From Galbibacter pacificus (lineage in GTDB: Bacteria > Bacteroidota > Bacteroidia > Flavobacteriales > Flavobacteriaceae), in assembly GCF_029603155.1 (NCBI RefSeq), contig NZ_JAPMUA010000001.1, positions 930,001 to 994,000 on the forward strand: a stretch of 64,000 nt of DNA, read 5' to 3'. Below are positions 8,358 through 17,368 of this stretch, one piece after another. A model generated the notes under the pieces. That model was not told where the DNA came from. It saw only the letters and a program-made list of their open reading frames with translations, and ran no database searches. Each line of letters opens with the position of its first letter. Position 1 is the first letter of the stretch. A program made the position numbers and the translations under genes.

Positions 8358-11345
8358 ATGAAAAATCATTTATTGACATTTTTATTGTTTTGTTGCATAA
8401 CCGCTTTCGGGCAACAAACAATCACCGGGGTTATAACCGACGATCAAGACATGCCATTGCCAGGAGCTTCGGTATTGATTAAAGGGACGACCACTGGAAC
8501 GCAAACCGATTTTGACGGGAATTATTCCATAGAAGCAAATACAGGCGATATACTTGTATTTTCATACGTTGGAATGGATACTCAAGAAATTGTTATAGAA
8601 AATTCTACAGAAATTAATATTTCTTTAACCGTTTCAACCAATGAACTTGATGAAGTGGTAGTTATTGGTTATGGTACACAAAAGAGTAAAGATTTAACTT
8701 CTGCCATTACAACAGTGAAATCTGAAGAGATTGAAAAAACACCTGCAGCTCAACCAATGCAAGCTTTACAAGGTAAGGTAGCAGGTCTTCAAATAGTAAA
8801 TAATGGTACTCCAGGGCAATCCCCAACCGTTAGGATAAGGGGAGTTGGCTCTTATGCTACAGACGAATCAGGACCTTTGTATGTAGTAGATGGAGGATTT
8901 TATGATAACATAGATTTTTTAAATCCTTCTGATATTAAATCAATTTCAGTTTTAAAAGATGCTTCTGCAGCTGCTATATATGGTGTAAGAGCTGCTAATG
9001 GGGTTGTTCTAATTGAAACAAAATCTGGATCAATAAATCAAAAACCTCAACTAACTTATGATGGTTATACGGGATATCAAATAGCTCAAAATGTTGTTAA
9101 AATGGCCAATACAGAACAGTTTGTGCAGTATGTAAATGAAACAGGACTCGCAGCTGATATGCAGTTTGTGGATAATGCAATGCAACGCTATGGAAGAAGT
9201 AGGGTTAACCCTAATATCCCTAATGTAAATACAGATTGGTATGATGAGATTATAAGACCGGCAACAATTACTAACCATAATATAGGTTTAAGTGGAGGTG
9301 GAGAAAGTGCTACTTACGCATTAGGGGTTAACTATTTTGAGCAAGAAGGCCTTTTAAACATGAAAAATGAATACGAAAGACTCAATTTACGGAGCAAAAT
9401 AGATTTTAAAGTAAATGACTGGCTTAAAGTTGGAGGGAACACTGTATTTAGTAATGCTGTTCGTTATAACCCGGAAGCTTCAGCATGGCGTCAAGCGTAT
9501 TATGCGGTTCCTACCTTGCCAGTTTATGACGAGTTAAATACAGAAGCATCTCCAATTCCATATGCAAATGCTAAAGATTTAGGGTATAGAAATGGGCAAA
9601 ACCCTTTTCCTACTATGGAGTTTGCCGAAAATAGAGATAAAATAAGAAATATTTTAGCCAATTTTTATGCTGAAATTAGTATTATCCCAAATAAATTGAC
9701 TTTCAAAACAGCGTATAACCATAGTTTTGAAACAGTAGAGGCTAGGAATCTTAGATTTCCATATACAATAGGTCAAGGCGTACAAAGAGTAAATTCCGAA
9801 ATAACAAAAGAGAACAGAACCAATTCCAATCAAATATGGGATAATACTTTAACATACGATAATAGTTTCGGTAAACATAATATAACCCTTTTAGCAGGTA
9901 CATCTTTCAGGGATGAATCTTATGAGATGTTAAAGGCAAAAGGGATAGATTTTCCTTATGCAAATGGAGAACAGGCTTATTATATAGACCAAGCTCAAAC
10001 AATAGATGTCGATGGAGTGGGCGATGATGGAAAAAGAGAATATGGGCTTTCTTATTTTGGAAGAATAGCTTATAATTTTGACAGTCGATATTTATTATAT
10101 GGAACCTTTCGTGCAGATGGAACTAATAAGTATCAAGAAAAGTGGGGTTACTTTCCAACTGTTGGTGCTGGTTGGGTAATAAGCGAAGAGTCTTTTTTCC
10201 CAGAAAACGATGTGTTAAACTTTTTGAAATTAAGAGGTAGCTGGGGTAAACTGGGAAATGATAACGTAGCCTCCAGTGAAGGGGCACTAACCTCAACTGT
10301 TGTAACTACCGATTTTGGAGATGTCATGTACAGTGGATTACAGGCCTCAAATGATTTCACGGCTCTCCGTTGGGAACTTACAGAAGAAATAAATGCTGGT
10401 TTATCGGCAAGGCTATTTAACAATAATCTTTCTTTAGAAGCAGATTACTTTAGGAGGGATACAAAAAATGCAGTTATCCCTGTTTCAAGATTATTGATTG
10501 CAGGAGAGACTAGGGAAAATGTTGGAGAGATCCGTAATGAAGGTGTTGAAGTTTCCCTTAATTGGAGTAAACAGGTTTCCGACGATTTTAGCTATGGTAT
10601 CGGAGGAAATTTATCCACACTTAAAAATAAAATACTGAGCCTTGGTGGACAGGAATATTTAAATTTCGGGAGTTCGGATTTTCAACGTAGAAGCATTGTA
10701 GGGGAAACGTTATTTGCTTTCTATGGACTGGAGGTTGATGGAGTTTACCAGAATGATGCTGAAATACAAGCCGATCCAATTGCTATTGATAATGGTTTGG
10801 TGCCTGGGGATTTTAAGTTTAAGGACAGAAATGGAGATGGTATAATAAATGGTGACGACAGAACCGTATTGGGTTCGTTTATTCCAACATATTCATACGG
10901 GTTCAATTTTAACCTAAATTATAAAAATTTCGATTTCTCATTGTCTGCATTAGGACAGGGAGGGAATAAAATACTTAATAGAAAACGAGGAGAATATCGT
11001 TATACCCCAGATACCAATGTCGATAGGGACTTTTTTGTTAATCGTTGGCACGGAGAGGGAACTAGTAATAGCTATCCTTCTTCTGGGGGACTTCGTAAAC
11101 CTTGGAATTATCAATTGAATACATTTTATGTAGAAGACGGAGATTTTTTCAGAATTCAAAATATAACCTTGGGTTATACCATAAAAAAAGAAAAAATTCC
11201 ACAGACCAGAATTTATTTCACTGCCGAAAAACCTTTGACAATATTTAAGTATAACGGCTTTAATCCCGAAGTGCCTGATGGATTTGACAATCAAACATAT
11301 CCAGTCCCAGCAATATATACATTAGGTGTAAACATAAAAATATAA
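8358..11345 (+). CDS. susC-like: SusC/RagA-type TonB-dependent outer-membrane glycan importer
   Basis: 995 residues. A signal peptide (residues 1-18, FGQ) is followed by a carboxypeptidase-regulatory-like domain (about 20-95, GVITDDQDMPLPGASV), the linker motif LDEVVVIGYGTQ (about 98), a plug domain (about 110-215, LQGKVAGLQI, VRIRGVGS, PLYVVDGG) and a 22-strand-type barrel to the C-terminal strand. It imports oligosaccharides across the outer membrane using TonB energy, with SusD as its lid. It is the first gene of the operon and ends 5 bases before susD. Codon choice here (many GCT/GCA, GGA) looks different from the enzyme genes downstream. Substrate is inferred from neighbours, not from this sequence. 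Confidence 0.96.
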   Translation: MKNHLLTFLLFCCITAFGQQTITGVITDDQDMPLPGASVLIKGTTTGTQTDFDGNYSIEANTGDILVFSYVGMDTQEIVIENSTEINISLTVSTNELDEVVVIGYGTQKSKDLTSAITTVKSEEIEKTPAAQPMQALQGKVAGLQIVNNGTPGQSPTVRIRGVGSYATDESGPLYVVDGGFYDNIDFLNPSDIKSISVLKDASAAAIYGVRAANGVVLIETKSGSINQKPQLTYDGYTGYQIAQNVVKMANTEQFVQYVNETGLAADMQFVDNAMQRYGRSRVNPNIPNVNTDWYDEIIRPATITNHNIGLSGGGESATYALGVNYFEQEGLLNMKNEYERLNLRSKIDFKVNDWLKVGGNTVFSNAVRYNPEASAWRQAYYAVPTLPVYDELNTEASPIPYANAKDLGYRNGQNPFPTMEFAENRDKIRNILANFYAEISIIPNKLTFKTAYNHSFETVEARNLRFPYTIGQGVQRVNSEITKENRTNSNQIWDNTLTYDNSFGKHNITLLAGTSFRDESYEMLKAKGIDFPYANGEQAYYIDQAQTIDVDGVGDDGKREYGLSYFGRIAYNFDSRYLLYGTFRADGTNKYQEKWGYFPTVGAGWVISEESFFPENDVLNFLKLRGSWGKLGNDNVASSEGALTSTVVTTDFGDVMYSGLQASNDFTALRWELTEEINAGLSARLFNNNLSLEADYFRRDTKNAVIPVSRLLIAGETRENVGEIRNEGVEVSLNWSKQVSDDFSYGIGGNLSTLKNKILSLGGQEYLNFGSSDFQRRSIVGETLFAFYGLEVDGVYQNDAEIQADPIAIDNGLVPGDFKFKDRNGDGIINGDDRTVLGSFIPTYSYGFNFNLNYKNFDFSLSALGQGGNKILNRKRGEYRYTPDTNVDRDFFVNRWHGEGTSNSYPSSGGLRKPWNYQLNTFYVEDGDFFRIQNITLGYTIKKEKIPQTRIYFTAEKPLTIFKYNGFNPEVPDGFDNQTYPVPAIYTLGVNIKI

Positions 11346-11350
11346 AAACC

Positions 11351-12880
11351 ATGAAATTGTATTATAAAATAAAAACAATCTGTTTACTAGTCATATTACT
11401 TAGTACAAGTGGATGTATAGATAAACTTGACGAACCAGAATTGAACAATAACTTTACTGGAAATACCGATTATACAAAAACAGATAATATGATATTATCG
11501 TTAATTGGTGTATACGATACCTTTTATGATACTGGTTGGGAAGTTCCCTTATTAATTGGAGTAAGGGGAGATGATGTAAATGCAGCTGGAGACCAGGCCG
11601 TCTATCAAGATACGGATGTGTATAAATACGATGCCAATAATTGGATGTACAACAGTGCATGGAAAGCTTTTTACGGAGACATTGCAAAAGCTAATGCAGC
11701 AATAGAAGAGATAAACAAATATCAGGATTATGCCGATAGCGATGGAGTTAAGTTAGGAGAACAATACAAAGCAGAGTTAAAGGTAATGAGGGCTGTAGAC
11801 CATTACTATCTGTCTGAAATGTGGGGAAATGTCTTTATTGTAGATTCTTCTAATATAGCCGAAGAAGCAAGAGTTCAAGAATTGCCAACAAAAGAGGAAG
11901 TAATGCAGTTTATCTCTGATCAAATGGACGAAGCAATACCCAACCTGCCTAAAGTCCGACCCAACCAGCGTGTAGATCTTCCTGGTGCGATAACAGCCTA
12001 TACTGCATATGCCGTAAAAGCATTGGCAAATCAAGAAATTGGTAATTACCAAGCAGTTGCAGATGCTACTGGAGAGATTATAAGATCTAACTTATTTAAG
12101 CTGTATCCGGATTATTATGAATTGTTTAAAACACCGGGTAAATTAAGCGACGAGAATTTATTGGAATTACAATTTTCAGATTATGGACAAGGTTCCGGAG
12201 ACAGAGAATCTCATTTATATGCTCCATATGGGCCGGCAAATTGGACACCATCAGTTACAGGAGCATCTGGCGGATGGGGGTTTTACGAACCCAGTTTAAA
12301 ATATGTGTTGTTCATGCTGGATAGAGGGGAAACAGATCGTTTGGAAACAAGTGTGTTATTTACAAATGAAGGAATAGCGCAAATTCAGCAACATCCTGGA
12401 AATGAAACCCTACCAAGCTTTGTAGCAAATACTACACGGGATGGAGATGTCATAAACGATAATGTTAGAGCTATGTTTTCAAGTGGAAAACACTACTTGC
12501 CGTCGAATCAATTAATTCCCGGCCGTACTGAATATGGGAGCAATAAAAATTATATCATGATTAGATATGCTGAAGTATTATTAATGTATGCTGAAGCTCT
12601 TACCCGTGGTGCAAGTGGCATGGGCATGACAGCTGATGATGCAGTAAATATGGTAAGAGAGCGGGTAAATATGGCTGCACTTTCTAATGTGACTACTGAG
12701 CAGGTATTGGATGAGAAATTTGCCGAATTAGCCTTGGAATGGGGGAAACGTTATTATGATTTAATCCGGGTTGATGATTATGATGATTTAAATTATGAAG
12801 GAAGAACTTTCTCTGGGGATAAAGAACTTTTGCCTTATCCGCAAGAACAAGTTGATGAACTTCCTCTTTTAAGTAATTAA
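11351..12880 (+). CDS. susD-like: SusD/RagB-type surface glycan-binding lipoprotein
   Basis: 509 residues with a lipobox STSGC (Cys22). The N-terminal TPR-containing fold shows AELKVMRAVDHYYLSEMWGN (about 140-160). The C-terminal RagB/SusD part has NYIMIRYAEVLLMYAEAL (about 400) and the usual ELALEWGKRYYDLIR block near residue 465. SusD caps the SusC barrel on the cell surface and binds the incoming glycan. It lies 5 bases downstream of susC and 23 bases upstream of the LamG lipoprotein, clearly in one operon. Confidence 0.96.
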   Translation: MKLYYKIKTICLLVILLSTSGCIDKLDEPELNNNFTGNTDYTKTDNMILSLIGVYDTFYDTGWEVPLLIGVRGDDVNAAGDQAVYQDTDVYKYDANNWMYNSAWKAFYGDIAKANAAIEEINKYQDYADSDGVKLGEQYKAELKVMRAVDHYYLSEMWGNVFIVDSSNIAEEARVQELPTKEEVMQFISDQMDEAIPNLPKVRPNQRVDLPGAITAYTAYAVKALANQEIGNYQAVADATGEIIRSNLFKLYPDYYELFKTPGKLSDENLLELQFSDYGQGSGDRESHLYAPYGPANWTPSVTGASGGWGFYEPSLKYVLFMLDRGETDRLETSVLFTNEGIAQIQQHPGNETLPSFVANTTRDGDVINDNVRAMFSSGKHYLPSNQLIPGRTEYGSNKNYIMIRYAEVLLMYAEALTRGASGMGMTADDAVNMVRERVNMAALSNVTTEQVLDEKFAELALEWGKRYYDLIRVDDYDDLNYEGRTFSGDKELLPYPQEQVDELPLLSN

Positions 12881-12903
12881 AGAACGATTTAAACGTAAAT
12901 AAA

Positions 12904-13989
12904 ATGAAAAAAGCATTATATATATTCGGGATGATTGTAGCTTATACATTGATGTGCTGCGATAATGGAATAGATCCCATAACTGAAGTAGATCCAGGGC
13001 CAGATCAATCCCCTCCCATCGTAAAAATTAATTTTCCTGCTGATGGGTTGGAAATACAAGTAAAAGAGGATGTAATTCCAATAACAATTAAATTTGAAGT
13101 TGATGATGATATTGAGGTAGCTTCCATAGAAGCAAAAATGGATGGTAAGACCATAGGTCAGTATTCAAGCTTTAAAGATTATAGGAGGATTATTATTGAT
13201 GATTTGGTATATACCAATTTAACCAATGGGGAACACACACTTATAGTAACAAGTATTGACACAGACGGAAAAGAGACTACTGAGGTTTCGAATTTCCTTA
13301 AAAAAGAGGCATATAAGCCAATTTATGATGGTGAAACTTTCTATATGCCTTTTAATGGCGATTATACAGAATTAGTTAGTGTAACTACGGCTAATGAGAT
13401 AGGTTCTCCAAGTTTTGCCGGAGAAAGTGTGGTTGGCCCTAATGCATATTTAGGAGCAACAGACTCTTATTTAACATTTCCAACAGAGGGATTATTGGGA
13501 GAAGAATTTAGTGCTACTTTTTGGTACAAAGTTAATGCAGACCCAGATAGAGCAGGGATTTTAGTAATTAGTCCTCCAGATGAAGAAAACCCTGATAGTC
13601 CGAACGATAGAACAAAAGGAATTAGGTTTTTTAGGGAGAATGCGAACGGAAATCAACGGCTTAAGTTAAATATAGGTACCGGCTCTGGAGAAACATGGGT
13701 CGATGGAGCTGAGGCCGCTGATATAGCTTCAAACTCTGATTGGGTACAAGTTGCATTTACTATTTCTGCAACTAAAGCAATTGTTTATATAGATGGACAG
13801 ATTGTTAAAGAGGTTGATTTTGTAGGTGTAGATTGGACTGGTTGTGACCTGTTATCTATTGGTTCTGGATCACCCAGATTTACAGGTTGGGGGCATTTAT
13901 CAGACTTAAGTGAAATAGATGAATTGCGTATTTATAACAAAGCATTGACACAACAGGAAATACAAGATATTAGAGCCGCAGACTTATAA
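12904..13989 (+). CDS. Surface lipoprotein with Ig-like and LamG/concanavalin-like domains
   Basis: 361 residues with a lipobox TLMCC (Cys18 or Cys19). Residues about 35-135 form an Ig-like beta-sandwich (PPIVKINFPADG ... NGEHTLIVTSIDTDG). Residues about 145-358 form a LamG/concanavalin-A-like domain that ends in the classic IDELRIYNKALTQQEIQDI. The place directly after susD is where PULs encode a surface glycan-binding protein (SusE/F position), so a glycan-binding role is likely. No catalytic residues are evident. A laminarinase-type enzyme is an alternative reading, but the GH16 active-site motif ExDxxE is absent. Confidence 0.8.
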   Translation: MKKALYIFGMIVAYTLMCCDNGIDPITEVDPGPDQSPPIVKINFPADGLEIQVKEDVIPITIKFEVDDDIEVASIEAKMDGKTIGQYSSFKDYRRIIIDDLVYTNLTNGEHTLIVTSIDTDGKETTEVSNFLKKEAYKPIYDGETFYMPFNGDYTELVSVTTANEIGSPSFAGESVVGPNAYLGATDSYLTFPTEGLLGEEFSATFWYKVNADPDRAGILVISPPDEENPDSPNDRTKGIRFFRENANGNQRLKLNIGTGSGETWVDGAEAADIASNSDWVQVAFTISATKAIVYIDGQIVKEVDFVGVDWTGCDLLSIGSGSPRFTGWGHLSDLSEIDELRIYNKALTQQEIQDIRAADL

Positions 13990-14005
13990 CAATAAACAAA
14001 CCTTC

Positions 14006-15385
14006 ATGCGATTAATTTTAGCATTTATAGCTGCCACATTCATACTAAGTGGATGTGACAGTTCTAAAAAAACAGAAAAAGAAGCCGTAGAAACGCCTTC
14101 TGAAAAAACCAACGAAGAAACTCAGTTTGCGCCCTCCAAAGACGACAATGCTTTAATGGATAAAGTGCAGCAGCAAACTTTTGAATATTTTTGGGATGGC
14201 GCGCAACCAAATTCTGGCTTGGCCGCCGAGCGTATTCATTTAGACAATATTTATCCTTCAAACGATAAACACATCGTTACAACCGGTGGTAGCGGTTTTG
14301 GTTTAATGGCTATTCTGGTAGGGATAGAAAGAGGCTATATTACCCGTGAACAAGCTTTGGACAGGTATGTTAAAATTGTAGATTTTTTAAAGAAAGCAGA
14401 CCGTTTTCACGGGGCTTGGCCACATTGGATGGACGACAATACTGGAACAGTAAAACCATTTAGTAAATTCGACGATGGAGGCGATTTGGTGGAAACGGCC
14501 TTTTTGGTCCAAGGACTTTTAACCGTTGCCCAATATTACAAAGACGGCAATGAAAGAGAACAGCAACTGGTAGCCGATATCCAAAAAATGTACGAAGAAG
14601 TAGAGTGGGATTGGTACACCAAAGAGGAAAACGTACTCTATTGGCATTGGTCGCCCAATAATGGCTGGAAAATGAATTTCCCAGTGGGTGGATACAACGA
14701 ATGCCTAATTATGTATGTCTTGGCAGCAGCTTCTCCAACACATTCAATTTCTAAAGAAGTATACGAACAAGGCTGGGCGCGTAACGGTGCCATTGCGAAA
14801 AGTACCACTTATTACGATCTACCAACGGTATTAGACCATTACGAGCACAATGATGATCCTGTAGGACCCTTATTTTGGGCACATTATTCTTATTTAGGCT
14901 TAAATCCAAAGGGACTTAAAGATCAGTATGGAGATTATTGGCAATTAAATCGCAATCATGCACTTATTCAGTACAGGTATTGTGTAGACAATCCAAAGCA
15001 TTTTAAAGGATACGGAAAAGATTGTTGGGGGCTAACTTCCAGTTATTCCATGAATGGTTATGCTGGCCATCACCCCGGAGACAAAGATCTGGGCGTAATT
15101 TCTCCAACGGCCGCATTGTCGTCAATGCCATACACTCCAGAAGAAAGCATGCAATTTTTAAGGTATATGTATAAAGAGCAGGATTCCTTAATTGGTAAAT
15201 ATGGGCCATACGATGCTTTTAGTCTTCAGGATAACTGGTATTTACCAAGATATCTGGCGATAGACCAAGGTCCAATTCCAGTGATGATTGAGAATTATAG
15301 AACTGGATTATTGTGGAGTTTGTTTATGCGAAACAAAGATGTTCAAAAAGGACTGGATAAACTTGGATTTACGATTTCTAATTAA
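14006..15385 (+). CDS. GH144-type endo-beta-1,2-glucanase (glycoamylase-domain) lipoprotein
   Basis: 459 residues with a lipobox LSGC (Cys17). A low-complexity charged linker precedes an (alpha/alpha)6-type domain (about residues 48-455) of the family Pfam calls glycoamylase. Motifs are QQTFEYFWDGAQPNSGLA, GSGFGLMAILVG, FHGAWPHWMDD, KFDDGGDLVETAFLVQGLL and GPIPVMIENYRTGLLW. Characterised members (Chitinophaga and Bacteroides, CAZy GH144) are endo-beta-1,2-glucanases releasing sophorose oligosaccharides. With SusCD and GH3 next to it, a beta-1,2-glucan substrate is the best inference. It follows the LamG lipoprotein by 16 bases. Family is confident; substrate is moderate. Confidence 0.85.
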   Translation: MRLILAFIAATFILSGCDSSKKTEKEAVETPSEKTNEETQFAPSKDDNALMDKVQQQTFEYFWDGAQPNSGLAAERIHLDNIYPSNDKHIVTTGGSGFGLMAILVGIERGYITREQALDRYVKIVDFLKKADRFHGAWPHWMDDNTGTVKPFSKFDDGGDLVETAFLVQGLLTVAQYYKDGNEREQQLVADIQKMYEEVEWDWYTKEENVLYWHWSPNNGWKMNFPVGGYNECLIMYVLAAASPTHSISKEVYEQGWARNGAIAKSTTYYDLPTVLDHYEHNDDPVGPLFWAHYSYLGLNPKGLKDQYGDYWQLNRNHALIQYRYCVDNPKHFKGYGKDCWGLTSSYSMNGYAGHHPGDKDLGVISPTAALSSMPYTPEESMQFLRYMYKEQDSLIGKYGPYDAFSLQDNWYLPRYLAIDQGPIPVMIENYRTGLLWSLFMRNKDVQKGLDKLGFTISN

Positions 15386-15391
15386 TATTGA

Positions 15392-16378
15392 ATGAGGTTT
15401 ACTTGGCAATTAATAACCTGTATTTTTTTTGCAGCGACCATTGGTTGTAGCCCAGAAAAAACTTCGTTTGAATTTGTTGTCTTACCCGATACGCAATCGT
15501 ATGTCGAGGAACATCCGGAAATCTATTTAAAGCAAATGCAATGGATTGCCAGGAATAAAAACCGATTTTCATTTGTTATTCACGAAGGGGATATTACACA
15601 AAATAATTCTACCGGAGAGTGGCAAATTGCGAAAAAGGGTTTTAATATGCTCAACGGAAAAGTACCGTATACTTTTTGTTTGGGGAACCACGACATGGGA
15701 AGCGTTCCGGGGAAATTTGCAGATGTAAGAAATACAGAAAAGGCCAATAATTTTTTTAAGGTAGAAGCCCTTAAGCAAAATTCAAACCTTCTTGCTTCCT
15801 TTCCCTCGGGAACTATAGATAACCTATGCAGCCAATTTAATATTGCAGGATATAAATGGTTTGTATTCTCATTAGAGTTTGGTCCGAGAAACAAAACCAT
15901 AGCATGGGCAAATAAAATTATTAAATCGCATCCAGATGCAAAAATTATTATCAATACGCATGCATATTTGTACGAAGACAGTACATGGCAGGATGGTGAA
16001 GATTGGTGGCAGGCGCAGGCTTATGGCGTAGGGAAAGAAACTGGGGATAATGCCGTAAATAACGGAAAGCAATTATGGAATAAACTGGTTGCCAAGCACC
16101 CTAATGTTATAATGGTTTTTTGCGGTCATGTTTTAAAATCGGGAGTGGGCACTTTGGTTTCTACTGGAGAAAACGGAAATAAAGTATACCAAATGTTGGC
16201 CAACTATCAAAAAGGCGTCGAAGGCTCAAAAAATGGCGGAGATGGATTTTTAAGAATCGTTAAGATGGACATTGATAATAAACGTATTTCGGTAAGCACA
16301 TATTCCCCTTGGCTGGATGCTTATAAAAAAGATGCCGATCACGATTTTACATTTAAGAATGTTGATTTTTTGAATTGA
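15392..16378 (+). CDS. Calcineurin-like metallophosphoesterase lipoprotein
   Basis: 328 residues with a lipobox-like TIGCS (Cys19). The metal-ligand motifs run in the order expected for calcineurin-like phosphoesterases: LPDTQSY, HEGDITQ, LGNHDMG, INTHAYLYED and FCGHVLKSG. The last motif is GHVL rather than the usual GHxH, a variant I associate with PUL-encoded members. It is exported to the envelope and starts 6 bases after the GH144 gene, so it is translationally close to the glucanase. It could remove phosphate or phosphodiester groups (for example phosphoglycerol) from the glycan. No substrate can be read from the sequence. Confidence 0.82.
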   Translation: MRFTWQLITCIFFAATIGCSPEKTSFEFVVLPDTQSYVEEHPEIYLKQMQWIARNKNRFSFVIHEGDITQNNSTGEWQIAKKGFNMLNGKVPYTFCLGNHDMGSVPGKFADVRNTEKANNFFKVEALKQNSNLLASFPSGTIDNLCSQFNIAGYKWFVFSLEFGPRNKTIAWANKIIKSHPDAKIIINTHAYLYEDSTWQDGEDWWQAQAYGVGKETGDNAVNNGKQLWNKLVAKHPNVIMVFCGHVLKSGVGTLVSTGENGNKVYQMLANYQKGVEGSKNGGDGFLRIVKMDIDNKRISVSTYSPWLDAYKKDADHDFTFKNVDFLN

Positions 16379-16432
16379 AAGAAATAGAAGTAACAAACGA
16401 AACGAAAAACAAACAACTATCAACAAAAAAAA

Positions 16433-17227
16433 ATGAACAATAAATTTAAGTTAGTTAGTTTTTTAATATTGTGTTTTCCAATGATTATGGTGGCGCAACA
16501 AAGCCTTTACCAAAAAGATAATTTTGTTAAAGACAGCGATACGTTGCGTTACCGTATCATGTTGCCAGAAAATTTTTCAGATAATAAAGCATATCCGCTT
16601 GTTTTCTTTTTGCATGGTGCGGGAGAACGCGGTAACGATAACGAAAGTCAGTTAATTCACGGTAGCGACCTTTTTGCTTCCGAGGAAAACCGCGAAAATT
16701 ATCCGGCAATAATAATATTTCCGCAATGTTCAAAAGACAGCTATTGGTCCAATGCCAGTGTAGACCGTTCCGATAACGGCGTAAAGTTAAAGTTTCATAC
16801 CGATAAAGCTCCTACCAAAGCTATGGCTTTGGCCATGGACCTACTTCGGGAATATATAAGCAAGCCCTATGTAAATAAACAACAAGTGTATGTTGTAGGT
16901 TTGTCTATGGGCGGCATGGGCACTTTCGAAATCCTTTCCCGAATGCCCGATACATTTGCGGCCGCAATCCCAATTTGTGGCGGCGGAAGTACAGAATTGG
17001 TAAAGAAATATGTAAATACCCCTATTTGGGTTTTTCATGGTGCCCAAGATAATGTAGTAAACCCCAACCATTCCCTTGAGATGGTAAAGGCATTGTTAGC
17101 TGAAGGAGGTTCCCCTAGATTTACATTGTACGATAATGCAAACCACAACAGTTGGGATCGGGCTTTTCATGAACCCGATTTTTTATCGTGGCTGTTTTCG
17201 CATAAACTCACCGAAAACAAAGACTGA
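16433..17227 (+). CDS. Secreted alpha/beta-hydrolase esterase (CE1/PhaC-depolymerase-like)
   Basis: 264 residues with a signal peptide ending MVAQQ. The alpha/beta-hydrolase core shows the oxyanion region FFLHGAGERGND (about 60), the nucleophile elbow GLSMGGMG (about 158), an acid in HGAQDNVV (about 202) and the catalytic His in NANHNSWD (about 240). Such proteins in PULs usually remove acyl substituents from glycans. Acetyl or succinyl groups on a beta-glucan would be candidates here. It is followed by a strong hairpin before the GH3 gene. A peptidase role (prolyl-oligopeptidase-like) is less likely at this size. Confidence 0.82.
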   Translation: MNNKFKLVSFLILCFPMIMVAQQSLYQKDNFVKDSDTLRYRIMLPENFSDNKAYPLVFFLHGAGERGNDNESQLIHGSDLFASEENRENYPAIIIFPQCSKDSYWSNASVDRSDNGVKLKFHTDKAPTKAMALAMDLLREYISKPYVNKQQVYVVGLSMGGMGTFEILSRMPDTFAAAIPICGGGSTELVKKYVNTPIWVFHGAQDNVVNPNHSLEMVKALLAEGGSPRFTLYDNANHNSWDRAFHEPDFLSWLFSHKLTENKD

Positions 17228-17232
17228 AAAAT

Positions 17233-17271
17233 ATGTCGATTTCTGTGCAAACAGAAATCTTTTTCGACATT
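17233..17271 (+). terminator. Strong hairpin inside the PUL, between esterase and GH3 genes
   Basis: A perfect 9-bp stem (GATTTCTGT at 17238-17246 and ACAGAAATC at 17251-17259) closes on a GCAA tetraloop. It is followed by TTTTT, with an outer pairing ATGTC/GACAT. It has the form of an intrinsic terminator or a processing/stabilising hairpin, and may split the PUL transcript or set the ratio of upstream to downstream genes. Confidence 0.65.
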
Positions 17272-17368
17272 ATATTATAATTCGGCAAGGAGCTTTATAG
17301 GCCTGGCAGATAAGAACGGCAACTTGTTGCAGATGAACAACACTTAAGAAACATATCAATTTAAAAAA

